Of a DNA stretch of 64,000 nt, positions 9,920-20,135 are shown piece by piece. Under the pieces are notes generated by a model that saw only the letters and a program-made list of their open reading frames with translations, searched no databases and was not told the DNA's origin. The stretch's first letter is position 1; every line of letters starts with the position of its first letter. The position numbers and the translations under genes were made by a program. Origin of the DNA: Myxococcus hansupus (GTDB lineage: Bacteria > Myxococcota > Myxococcia > Myxococcales > Myxococcaceae); assembly GCF_000280925.3 (NCBI RefSeq), contig NZ_CP012109.1, positions 7,274,501 to 7,338,500 of the forward strand, given 5' to 3'.

Positions 9920-10760
9920 CGGGCAGCGACGCGGGCTCGGCGTCCAGCGGGAAGGCGCCGTCGAGCATCGCCAGCTCCTCGGAGGTCAACACCAGCGACG
10001 CGGCGGCGGCGTTGTCCCGCGCGTGGGCTTCCCGGCTCGCCTTGGGAATGGCGAACAGCGAGGGCCGACGCACCAGGAACCGCAGCGCCACCTGGTACGG
10101 CGTGACGCCATGCGCGCGGGCGATGGCACCCAGCACCTTCCCACCCCGGCTGTCGGGCCGAGGGAAGCTGCCGTTGCCAAAGGGGCTGTAGCCCACCACC
10201 GCCACGCCGTTCGCTTCACACCAAGGCAGGACGGCGTGTTCGATGGCGCGCTCCTCCAGATGGTAGAGCACCTGGTTGCACGCGATCCGCCCCGGCCCCG
10301 CGAGCGAGAGCGCCTCCTCCAGGTCCTCCACGTCGAAGTTGCTCACGCCCCAGGCGCGAATCTTTCCGTCCGCTACCAGCTTCTCGAAGGCGCGCACCGT
10401 CTCCTCCAGCGGGTGCGAACCCGGCCAGTGCAGCAGGTAGCAGTCGAGCCAGTCGGTGCGCAGCCGCTTCAGGCTCCGCTCGCACGCGGCGAGCGTCCCC
10501 GCATAGGTGGCGTTGGACGGCATCACCTTCGACACGAGGAAGACCTCGTCCCGCCGGCCGGCGATGGCCTCGGAGACGATGGACTCCTCCACCTGGCCGT
10601 GGCCGTACAGCTCGGCGGTGTCCACGTGCGTCATCCCCAGGTCCAACCCGGCGCGAAGGGCACGGAGGGCGCTTGCCCGGTCGTCCGCTTCCATCTGCCA
10701 GGTCCCCTGCCCGAGGACGGGCACTGACACCCGCGTGCTCCCGAATCCGTGCTTCTCCAT
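9912..10760 (-). CDS. aldo/keto reductase
   Basis: 282 residues, normal for the family. NAD(P)H-dependent carbonyl reductase with a TIM-barrel fold. The catalytic tetrad is visible: Asp in HVDTAELYGHG, Tyr in the same motif, Lys in VFLVSKVMP and His in CYLLHWPGSHP. The C-terminal cofactor-binding part (FAIPKASREAHARDNAAA) is intact. The substrate cannot be predicted. It is convergent with, and overlaps by 8 bp, the hypothetical gene to its left. Confidence 0.92.
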   Translation of the reverse strand: MEKHGFGSTRVSVPVLGQGTWQMEADDRASALRALRAGLDLGMTHVDTAELYGHGQVEESIVSEAIAGRRDEVFLVSKVMPSNATYAGTLAACERSLKRLRTDWLDCYLLHWPGSHPLEETVRAFEKLVADGKIRAWGVSNFDVEDLEEALSLAGPGRIACNQVLYHLEERAIEHAVLPWCEANGVAVVGYSPFGNGSFPRPDSRGGKVLGAIARAHGVTPYQVALRFLVRRPSLFAIPKASREAHARDNAAAASLVLTSEELAMLDGAFPLDAEPASLPVI

Positions 10761-10870
10761 GGCGCTCCCCCTGACATGGCGGCTGACCCGCGTAGGAGAG
10801 GATTAATACCCCTTCAGCACACACGCAGGCGCCCAGTGCACCGCCCGCAGGCTCGCGTTAGTCTCCGCCG

Positions 10871-12637
10871 GTGTCTTCCCCCGAGAAAGATTCGACAGCC
10901 CGGCCGCCTCCTCGCGTGACGCTGCGCCGCCTCCTGATGCTGGCGCGCCCGGAGGTGGTGCCCCTCGCCGGGGCCACCCTCTTCCTGCTCATCAGCAGCG
11001 GCGCCACGCTCGTCTATCCCCGCGCCATTGGCGACCTGGTGGACCAGGCCCTCAACGCGAAGAACCGTCAGGTCGTGGACGGGCTCGCGCTGGTGATGCT
11101 CGCCGTGTTCGTGGTGCAGGGCCTCGCCATGGCCCTGCGCGCCTACCTCTTCAACACCGCCGGCGAGCGCGTGGTGGCGCGGCTGCGCAAGGACCTCTTC
11201 CGCGCCCTGCTGTCCCAGGAGGTGGGTTTCTTCGACGCGCGCCGCACCGGTGAGCTCACCAGCCGCCTGTCGTCGGACACCACGGTGCTCCAGAACACCG
11301 TCACCGCCAACGTGTCCATGTTCCTGCGCTACGCCGTCACCGCCGTGGGCGGCGTGGCCCTGCTGTTCTACACATCCTTCCAGCTCACGCTGGTGATGCT
11401 CACCGTCATCCCGCCGGTGGCCATTGGCGCCGTGCTGTACGGCCGCCGCGTGCGCGCCATCTCCCGCCAGGTGCAGGACGCGCTCGCCGCCAGCGGCGAG
11501 GTGGCCGAGGAGGACCTGTCCGGCATCCGCACGGTGCGCTCCTTCGCCGCGGAGCGCCACGAGGTGGAGCGCTACAGCGTCGCCGTGGAGCGCTCCTTCA
11601 CGCTGGCACGCGACCGCACGTTCCAGTCCTCCGTGTTCCTGGGCGCGGCGTCCATCGCCGGGTACGGCTCCATCGCCGCGGTGCTGTGGTACGGCGGCCG
11701 GCTGGTGGTGGACGGCAGCCTGTCCGTGGGCGCGCTCACCTCGTTCCTCATCTACACCATGCTGGTGGCCTTCTCGTTCAGCGGCATCGCGGAGCTGTGG
11801 GCGGACTTCATGCGCGCCAGCGGCGCCGCCGAGCGCGTCTTCGAGCTGCTGGACCGCCAGCCCGCCATCCGCGCCGGCGGCGAGCAGCTCACGGACCTGC
11901 GCGGCCACGTGGAGTTCCGCGGCGTCCACTTCTCCTACCCCACCCGGCCCGACGTGCCGGTGCTCCAGGGCTTGGATTTGGAGCTGCGGCCGGGCGAGGT
12001 GGTGGCGGTGGTGGGCCCCTCCGGCGCGGGCAAGTCCACGCTGGCCTCCCTGCTGTCACGTTTCTATGACCCGCAGGGCGGCGAGGTGCTGCTGGACGGC
12101 CATCCGCTCACCGCCCTGGAGCCGGAGTGGCTGCGCCGCAACATCGGCATGGTGGCGCAGGAGCCCCAGCTCTTCTCCTGCTCCATCGCGGACAACATCC
12201 GCTACGGCCGGCCCGACGCCACCGACGCCCAGGTGGAAGAGGCCGCTCGCGCCGCCAACGCCCACGCCTACATCGAGCGCTTCCCGGAGGGCTACCGCAC
12301 CCAGGTGGGCGAGCGCGGCGTGCAGCTCTCGGGTGGCCAGAAGCAGCGCGTCGCCATCGCCCGCGCGGTGCTGAAGGACCCTCGGCTGCTCATCCTCGAC
12401 GAGGCCACCAGCGCCCTGGACGCGGAGAGCGAGCACCTGGTCAAGGACGCGCTGGAGCGCCTGATGCAGGGCAGAACCACGCTCATCATCGCCCACCGCC
12501 TGTCCACCGTGGCCAACGCCAACCGGGTGCTGGTGCTCGACGGCGGCGTCATCATCCAGAGCGGCACCCACGCCTCCTTGATGAACCAGGAGGGCCTGTA
12601 CCGGCGGCTGGTGGAGCGGCAGTTTGTCGCAGCTTGA
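10871..12637 (+). CDS. ABC exporter, fused membrane and ATPase domains
   Basis: 588 residues. An N-terminal six-helix exporter domain (about 25-320) precedes an ATPase domain with Walker A GPSGAGKST, signature LSGGQKQRVAIARAVL and Walker B LLILDEATSALD, then the H-loop in IIAHRLST. This half-transporter layout (MsbA/BmrA/MdlB class) acts as a dimer in the inner membrane; lipid A or drug export is possible but no substrate is shown. The start is GTG 10871, with no strong Shine-Dalgarno. It stands alone and is followed by a small ORF and a strong terminator. Confidence 0.93.
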   Translation: MSSPEKDSTARPPPRVTLRRLLMLARPEVVPLAGATLFLLISSGATLVYPRAIGDLVDQALNAKNRQVVDGLALVMLAVFVVQGLAMALRAYLFNTAGERVVARLRKDLFRALLSQEVGFFDARRTGELTSRLSSDTTVLQNTVTANVSMFLRYAVTAVGGVALLFYTSFQLTLVMLTVIPPVAIGAVLYGRRVRAISRQVQDALAASGEVAEEDLSGIRTVRSFAAERHEVERYSVAVERSFTLARDRTFQSSVFLGAASIAGYGSIAAVLWYGGRLVVDGSLSVGALTSFLIYTMLVAFSFSGIAELWADFMRASGAAERVFELLDRQPAIRAGGEQLTDLRGHVEFRGVHFSYPTRPDVPVLQGLDLELRPGEVVAVVGPSGAGKSTLASLLSRFYDPQGGEVLLDGHPLTALEPEWLRRNIGMVAQEPQLFSCSIADNIRYGRPDATDAQVEEAARAANAHAYIERFPEGYRTQVGERGVQLSGGQKQRVAIARAVLKDPRLLILDEATSALDAESEHLVKDALERLMQGRTTLIIAHRLSTVANANRVLVLDGGVIIQSGTHASLMNQEGLYRRLVERQFVAA

Positions 12638-12720
12638 ACGTCTGGTGCCCACACGGCTTGGGCCCTGCACCCAGCGACAGTGGCGGCCATTTCCCGGCCC
12701 GATTAAGTCAGGGGCTCCGA

Positions 12721-12776
12721 AAGGAGGTGATGCCTTGAACGACAGCAACTCCAAGGCGTCCACCTCCGCGTCGGTG
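12721..12776 (+). promoter_or_regulatory. maximal Shine-Dalgarno with self-complementary masking sequence
   Basis: AAAGGAGGTGAT (12720-12731) is complementary over its whole length to the usual 3' end of bacterial 16S rRNA. Inside the ORF it serves, CACCTCC (12761-12767) can pair perfectly with GGAGGTG (12723-12729). A competing hairpin (CCACC 12760-12764 with GGTGG 12772-12776) would free the ribosome site. This looks like a translation-control element; the switching behaviour is inferred. Confidence 0.45.
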
Positions 12777-12782
12777 GCCTGA
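12735..12782 (+). CDS. 15-residue Ser-rich peptide, possible leader ORF
   Basis: TTG start seven bases after GGAGG, giving the peptide MNDSNSKASTSASVA, then TGA. The ribosome-binding site is one of the strongest in the window, which argues for real translation of this tiny frame. It is followed 38 bp later by a strong intrinsic terminator, so a short self-contained transcript or an attenuator leader is possible. It sits after the ABC exporter gene and before a small zinc-ribbon-like gene. No homolog is recalled. Confidence 0.4.
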   Translation: MNDSNSKASTSASVA

Positions 12783-12819
12783 AAAGGCGCTGAGGCGGTG
12801 GCAGACGCTGGCAGTTCGG

Positions 12820-12852
12820 GGCCCGTTTCCCGCGAGGGAGACGGGCCTTTTT
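12820..12852 (+). terminator. strong intrinsic terminator with GNRA loop
   Basis: A 12-bp stem (12820-12831 with 12836-12847, one G-U pair) is capped by the tetraloop GCGA and followed by TTTTT. Together with the preceding small ORF it fills most of the 305-bp gap between the ABC exporter gene and the next gene; the 81 bp from 12638 show no clear promoter. Confidence 0.88.
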
Positions 12853-12942
12853 ACGGACGCTCGGGAATGCCGGACCGCCCCTCCTGTTCGGAGCGCGCCA
12901 GGGGGAGGCCGACCCAACACGTTTCTTCCGGGAGTCACAGCC

Positions 12943-13176
12943 GTGTCCATCACCCCATGCCCCAGCCCGCTGCCCACCGCCCTTCGTGACGAAGAGTCCG
13001 TCGACACGCAGCGCAACCTCTTCTGCCCCAACTACGACGCCTGCCTGCACCTGGTGGTGAAGCGCGGCTGGGAGGGGTGGAGCTGCCGGAACTGCGACCT
13101 GCGCAAGTTCCGCGTCGGCCAGCCGACCGCCCAGGAGTTCGCGGTCGCCCGCCCGGGTGGTTGGGACGGCAACTGA
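12943..13176 (+). CDS. small Cys-rich zinc-ribbon-like protein
   Basis: 77 residues, GTG start with GGGAG eight bases upstream. The core has four cysteines in a FCPNYDAC ... CRNCDLR pattern, which suggests a single zinc site; the rest is polar. No membrane segment. The family is not recognised. It lies just upstream of pyrG in the same direction (84 bp gap), and could bind nucleic acid or protein. Codon use and GC look native. Confidence 0.7.
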   Translation: MSITPCPSPLPTALRDEESVDTQRNLFCPNYDACLHLVVKRGWEGWSCRNCDLRKFRVGQPTAQEFAVARPGGWDGN

Positions 13177-15734
<2,558 letters not shown>

Positions 15735-15765
15735 TGCGTCAGCGCACAGAGGAGTCGAGCAAGCC

Positions 15766-16341
15766 ATGGTGACGGAAGCCCCTTCCAGACTGGGAAAGGA
15801 AGAGCTCACGTCCCGCGCTGCGCGCGTGCGCCTGCTCGTCTTCGACGTGGACGGGGTCCTCACGGACGGGGGCCTCTACTACGGCCAGGACGGCGAGCTG
15901 ATGAAGCGCTTCGACGTCAAGGACGGCCACGCGCTCGTCATGGCCCGCCTGTCGGGCCTGCCCGCCGCCATCCTCACCGCCCGCACCTCCGGCATCGTGG
16001 AGAAGCGCGGCAAGGAGCTGGGGCTCGCGGCGGTGTTTCAGGGCCGACGTGACAAGTCGGCCGCGCTCAAAGAGCTGGTCGCCCAACTGGACGTGCCCCT
16101 GGACGCCTGCGCCTACATGGGTGACGACCACAACGACCTGGGCCCACTTTCAATGGTGGCTCTTTCCGCTTGTCCTGCGGATGCGGTCCCCGAAGTGCGC
16201 CACGAGGCCCACTTCGTTACCCAGAGTCCTGGCGGCCGAGGGGCCGCTCGTGAACTCGTGGAACTGTGTCTCAAGGCCAGTGGCCGCTGGGACGACGCAG
16301 TGGGTCTGATGAGAGGGTCTGATAGGCGCGGTACTCAGTAA
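15766..16341 (+). CDS. kdsC: KDO-8-phosphate phosphatase (HAD family)
   Basis: 191 residues, capless HAD phosphatase. The motif FDVDGVLTDGGLYY supplies the nucleophile Asp and general acid Asp, and GDDHNDLG is the Mg-binding motif near the C-terminus. It releases KDO from KDO-8-phosphate. GAGGAG at 15749-15754 precedes the ATG. It lies 31 bp after kdsA. The arabinose-5-phosphate isomerase gene is not in the window. Confidence 0.95.
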   Translation: MVTEAPSRLGKEELTSRAARVRLLVFDVDGVLTDGGLYYGQDGELMKRFDVKDGHALVMARLSGLPAAILTARTSGIVEKRGKELGLAAVFQGRRDKSAALKELVAQLDVPLDACAYMGDDHNDLGPLSMVALSACPADAVPEVRHEAHFVTQSPGGRGAARELVELCLKASGRWDDAVGLMRGSDRRGTQ

Positions 16342-16420
16342 GGTTGAAGAAAACCCGTGTTCAAGGTAGGTGAATAGTTCCATGGGCAGCGGAATGATGC
16401 AGCAAGAGGGGAGTACGGCG

Positions 16421-17002
16421 ATGACGGACCAGCTCTACACCACGCACGACATCAGTCGTTTGCTTCAGGTGGACCCGTCCACCGTGAGCAAGTGGATTGA
16501 CCGGGGCATCCTGATGGCTTTCAGGACGCCGGGCGGCCACCGCCGCGTGCGGTCGGCGGACCTGCGCACCTTCCTCATCACGCACCAGATGCCTGTGCCG
16601 GAAGAGCTCGGAAGCGGCACCGTGCGCCTGCTCGCGGTGGATGACGAGCGCCCGGTGCTGGACGCCATCAAGCGCGCGTTCAAGCCGTTCGCGGCCCAGG
16701 TGGAGCTGCAGACGACGACGAGCGGCGTGGAGGCCCTGCTGCTCGTGTCCGAGCAGAAGCCGCACGGCATGATCATCGACCTCAACATGCCGGACATCGA
16801 CGGCCTCGAGGTCTGCCGCCGCATCCGCGCGCGCAAGCAGATGGAAGGCGTGCGGCTCATCACCATGACGTCCGCGCACACGCCGGAAGTCGTGGAGCAG
16901 TCCAAGCAGGCCGGCGCGCTGGCGTGCCTGGCCAAGCCGCTGGACGTCCAGCAGGTGCTGGAGCTGTTCCGCGTGCCAATGGCGCTCAGCGCCAAGCGGT
17001 AG
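16421..17002 (+). CDS. HTH/receiver regulator with DNA-binding domain first
   Basis: 193 residues from ATG 16421, chosen because GAGGGGAG (16406-16413) sits seven bases before it; earlier in-frame starts at 16370 and 16382 have weaker sites. Residues about 5-50 form a MerR/excisionase-like winged helix (ISRLLQVDPSTVSKWIDRG and TPGGHRRVRSADL). Residues about 68-185 are a receiver domain with DDE acidic residues, the phospho-Asp in IIDLNMPDIDG, and a conserved Lys in AKPLD. The order is the reverse of ordinary response regulators. No kinase gene is adjacent; the partner is unknown. It follows kdsC by 79 bp and may be expressed with it. Confidence 0.88.
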   Translation: MTDQLYTTHDISRLLQVDPSTVSKWIDRGILMAFRTPGGHRRVRSADLRTFLITHQMPVPEELGSGTVRLLAVDDERPVLDAIKRAFKPFAAQVELQTTTSGVEALLLVSEQKPHGMIIDLNMPDIDGLEVCRRIRARKQMEGVRLITMTSAHTPEVVEQSKQAGALACLAKPLDVQQVLELFRVPMALSAKR

Positions 17003-17008
17003 CACAGG

Positions 17009-17040
17009 CAGGGCTTCCGCCTCTGTCCGCGGAAGCCCTG
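17009..17040. terminator. perfect 12-bp convergent hairpin
   Basis: CAGGGCTTCCGC (17009-17020) pairs perfectly with 17029-17040 around an eight-base loop, between the regulator gene and the convergent hsp20. There is no T-run on the + side; the position supports bidirectional termination. Confidence 0.7.
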
Positions 17041-17101
17041 GCAGGGGTTGTGATGATGGGAGGCAGGTGACCTCCCTGGCCAGCGGTGTGCGCCCGGGGC
17101 C

Positions 17102-17545
17102 TCAGCCCTGGACCTTGACTTCGATGACGCGAGGCTTGCTCTCCTCGCGCCGAGGCAAGGTCAGCGTCAGCACGCCCTGCTCGTAGCGCGCTTCCACCTT
17201 GCTGGCGTCCACGCTGTCAGGCAGCGCGAAGGAACGGGCCAACGTTCCGAAGGCGCGCTCTTGCCGGCGCACGTTGACGCCCTCCGCGCGGGGCTCGGCC
17301 TTGCGCTCGGCCTGCACGGTGAGGATGTCCTTCTCCACCGTCACCTGGATGGACTTCGCCTCCAGCCCGGGCATGTCCAGTTGGAGCGTGAGCCCGCTCT
17401 CGGACTCGAGGATGTCCGCGGCCGGCGTGCGCTCCCGCGGCGCCTGACGCCACATGGGCTGCGTCAGCTCGCGGAAGAGCGCGTCCACGTCGCGCATCAA
17501 CGGGTTCACCACCACGGCGGAGTTGAACGGATTGCGGGTCTGCAT
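17102..17545 (-). CDS. Hsp20/alpha-crystallin small heat-shock protein
   Basis: 147 residues. An ATP-independent holdase that forms large oligomers. The alpha-crystallin domain (about 42-140) has the core LTLQLDMPGLEAKSIQVTV and the terminal GVLTLTLPRREESKPRVI; the tail ends with a VIEVKV motif. ATG 17545 is chosen because AGGAGA lies nine bases upstream and the upstream in-frame extension is low quality. It resembles SP21/HspA of Stigmatella, linked to heat and development in that relative; expression here is not shown. No CIRCE element was seen. Confidence 0.93.
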   Translation of the reverse strand: MQTRNPFNSAVVVNPLMRDVDALFRELTQPMWRQAPRERTPAADILESESGLTLQLDMPGLEAKSIQVTVEKDILTVQAERKAEPRAEGVNVRRQERAFGTLARSFALPDSVDASKVEARYEQGVLTLTLPRREESKPRVIEVKVQG

Positions 17546-17756
17546 GGACGTCTCCTGTTCGTGTCGCCCTCGCGGACGCACGGCATGACTGTGCTTGTGT
17601 TGGTTCAGGTTCGCGGTCGCCGCGGTGCCCCCCACCGGGGCTCCAGCGCCGCCTCACAAGACTCAAGAGAACCATGCTTCGGAACGTGTCAAGCAACGCC
17701 CCGAGGCCCCGCGCGGGCCCTCACACCACGCTTGCCTGCCCGCCTTCCCGGCCGAC

Positions 17757-17951
17757 TCAGTCGTCGTCGCGCCCGAGCTGCACCGCGTACCCTTCTTCGT
17801 CGCGGGACACCTGCACCGTCCACGGACGGCAGCACACCGGGCAGTCCTCGATGTACGACTCCGAGGCCACGCCGATGGGGTCCACGGCGACCTCGACCGC
17901 TTCACCGCAATAGGGACACTGCTGGGTGGCGGATTCCGCGAAGGGTTGCAT
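17757..17951 (-). CDS. CPxCG-type cysteine-rich small protein
   Basis: 64 residues starting at ATG 17951 after GAGGAGG. It has two zinc-knuckle-like pairs, CPYCGEAVEV and CPVCCRPWTV, and fits the Cys_rich_CPXG family found in many proteobacteria, of unknown role. It is acidic overall with a DDD terminus. It diverges from the MshEN-domain gene, leaving 59 bp for both promoters. Confidence 0.85.
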   Translation of the reverse strand: MQPFAESATQQCPYCGEAVEVAVDPIGVASESYIEDCPVCCRPWTVQVSRDEEGYAVQLGRDDD

Positions 17952-18010
17952 GGCAGGCCTCCTCATCGCGGACGCAGCGTCCGCGCATCTAGACGGTAGA
18001 ATGCGGAGCC

Positions 18011-18859
18011 ATGGCATCTCCTTCCCGGAATCGCATTGGCGACATCCTCGTCAAGGCACGCGTCATCGACGACTTGCAACTGCGCAGCGCGCTGGCCACC
18101 CATGACCAATGGGGAGGCCGCCTGTCGCGCATCATCGCGGACCTGGGGCTGGCCACCGATGACGTCATCACCGAGGCCATCTGCCAGGGCCTGGGAATGC
18201 AGCGCATCCAGTTGGGCAACGTCACACGCGACGCGGGCGCGCTCGCGCGCGTGGACGTGAACCTCGCCGAGCAGAAGGCCGTCTTCCCCGTGTCGCTGAA
18301 GGACAACGGCAAGACGCTGGTGCTGGCCATGGCGGACCCCACGGACCTCGTCACGCTGGACCAGGTGGCGGCGAAGAGCCGCGCCCGCGTGGTCGTCATG
18401 GTGGCGGGCGAGCGTGAAATCGAACACGCCATCCTCCGCCACTACCGCGGGCAGGAACCGGTGGTCAGCACGCGCTTCGGTGGCAAGCAGCGCGAGTCGG
18501 ACGAGGACACGTCCTCGGATGAAGACGAGTTCAAGGTCGTCGACATGAGCGGCAACACGGTGGTGAAGCGCATCGCGGACATCACCCCGCCCGCGCCCGC
18601 CGCCGCGCCCCCTCCGCCGCCGCGCGCCGCGGAGCGAGCCCCCGCGCCGGCCAGCAACGCGAGCGCCGCCGACATCCTCGACGAGATTCTCGCGGGCGGC
18701 GCGCCGTCCTCGGAGTGGAGCGACGAGGACCTGAAGCGTCTGCAGACGGTGCAGCAGAACCAGGAGAAGAGCTCCAAGATTCTGCGCGCGCTGCTGGAGC
18801 TGCTCCTGGAGAAGGGCGCGCTCCAACAGCGCGAGCTGGCCGCGAGGATGAGGCTGTAG
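18011..18859 (+). CDS. orphan MshEN / T2SSE N-terminal domain protein
   Basis: 282 residues. Residues about 7-150 match the MshEN/T2SSE_N domain seen at the N-terminus of PilB and GspE ATPases (RIGDILVKARVIDDLQL, then a second GGRLSRIIADLGLATDD half), a fold that can bind c-di-GMP. No ATPase domain follows; instead there is an acidic Ser/Asp region, a Pro/Ala-rich linker and a helical C-terminus with ILDEILAGG and a coiled-coil-like stretch. It may be a stand-alone signal reader or an adaptor for a secretion or pilus machine. c-di-GMP binding is inferred. Confidence 0.8.
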   Translation: MASPSRNRIGDILVKARVIDDLQLRSALATHDQWGGRLSRIIADLGLATDDVITEAICQGLGMQRIQLGNVTRDAGALARVDVNLAEQKAVFPVSLKDNGKTLVLAMADPTDLVTLDQVAAKSRARVVVMVAGEREIEHAILRHYRGQEPVVSTRFGGKQRESDEDTSSDEDEFKVVDMSGNTVVKRIADITPPAPAAAPPPPPRAAERAPAPASNASAADILDEILAGGAPSSEWSDEDLKRLQTVQQNQEKSSKILRALLELLLEKGALQQRELAARMRL

Positions 18860-18868
18860 TCCGCGTCC

Positions 18869-20062
18869 TCAGCCGAGCTCGAGCAGCTCGCGGCCGGTGA
18901 GCCCCAGCAGGAAGAGGATGGTGTCCAGGCCTCCCGCGGAGATGGACGTATCGGCCGCGGCGCGCAGCTTGGGCTTCGCCCGGAAGGCGATGCCCAGCCC
19001 GGCACGCTCCAGCATCAGCAAGTCATTGGCGCCGTCGCCCACGGCGACCACCTGGTCCAGTTGGATGCCCTCCGCCTGGGCCAGCGACGCCAACAGCTCC
19101 GCCTTGCGCCGCGCGTTGACGATGGGGCCCACGGTGCGACCGGTGAGCTTCCCGTCGCGCACCTCCAGCTCGTTGGAGTGCGCCACGTCGATGCCCAGCC
19201 GCGCCTTGAGGGCCTCGGCCGCCACGGAGAAGCCGCCGCTGATGACGGCGGTGCGGTACCCCAGCCGCTTGAGCACGCGCACCAACGTCTCCGCGCCCTC
19301 CGTCAACGGCAGGTTCGCCGCGAGCTGGTGCACCACGGACACGTCCAGGCCCGCGAGCAGCGACACGCGCTGACGCAGCGACTCGTCGTAGTCCATCTCG
19401 CCCTGCATCGCGCGCTCGGTGATGGCGGCCACCTGCTCGCCCACGCCGTGCGCGCGCGCCAGCTCGTCGATGACCTCGATGCGGATGAGCGTGGAGTCCA
19501 TGTCCATGACGACCATCCGCTTGCCGCGCCGGAACAGACTCTCGCGCTGCAACGCCACGTCGAAGCCGCCCGATTGCATGGACAGCTCCAGCAGCGCCTG
19601 CTTGAGCGCGTCCGGAGGCTGCCCGGCGGCCAGGGCGAGGTGGATGTCCACCGAGCCCAGGTGCGGCTCACTGGTGCGGGTGATGCGCTCCACCTGGGCG
19701 CCGTGGGCGGTCAGCACCTGCGTCAGCGCGTGCAGCTCCCGGGCGCCCAAGGCGCGGCCCACGGCGGTGACGACGAAGCGCGGGCCCCTGCCGTCCTCGG
19801 ACGCGGGCGCGTGGACGGGCTCGAAGTCCAGCGTCACGCCCAGCGACTTCGCGGCGGCCACCAGCGGCTCCAGCACGGCGCCCGCGTCCCCGGACAGCCG
19901 CGCGAGCAGGCAGAGGGTGAGCCGCCCCCGCACCACCACCTGCTCCACGTCGAGCAGCTCGGCGCCCGCTTCCGCCAACAGGCCGGTGAGGCGCGAGGTG
20001 ATGCCGGGCTGGTCCTTCCCGGTGACGGTGATGAGCACGCTTTCGGACGAGGGCGAGGTCAT
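18869..20062 (-). CDS. serB: phosphoserine phosphatase with ACT domains
   Basis: 397 residues, longer than E. coli SerB (322), matching the class with two N-terminal ACT-like domains (about 8-90 and 95-170). The HAD domain has VVMDMDSTLIRIEVIDEL (nucleophile and acid Asp), a Ser in AVISGGFS, a conserved Lys in NARRKAELL and GDGANDLLML. It makes serine from phosphoserine. The ACT domains suggest amino-acid feedback. It follows the kinase-like gene by 73 bp in the same direction. Confidence 0.95.
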   Translation of the reverse strand: MTSPSSESVLITVTGKDQPGITSRLTGLLAEAGAELLDVEQVVVRGRLTLCLLARLSGDAGAVLEPLVAAAKSLGVTLDFEPVHAPASEDGRGPRFVVTAVGRALGARELHALTQVLTAHGAQVERITRTSEPHLGSVDIHLALAAGQPPDALKQALLELSMQSGGFDVALQRESLFRRGKRMVVMDMDSTLIRIEVIDELARAHGVGEQVAAITERAMQGEMDYDESLRQRVSLLAGLDVSVVHQLAANLPLTEGAETLVRVLKRLGYRTAVISGGFSVAAEALKARLGIDVAHSNELEVRDGKLTGRTVGPIVNARRKAELLASLAQAEGIQLDQVVAVGDGANDLLMLERAGLGIAFRAKPKLRAAADTSISAGGLDTILFLLGLTGRELLELG

Positions 20063-20135
20063 GGCCCCGCCAAGTCTGGCAGTCCCCCGCGTGCGCGGCG
20101 AGCCCCGAGTGCGCCGGGGCCCGGCCGCCCGGCCG

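Noticed and set aside
17641-17700. TTGACA at 17687-17692 as a sigma-54-like or heat-shock promoter of hsp20
   Set aside because: Spacing is 17, not 16, bases for a -24/-12 site, and there is no -10 or sigma-32-type -10 at the right distance.
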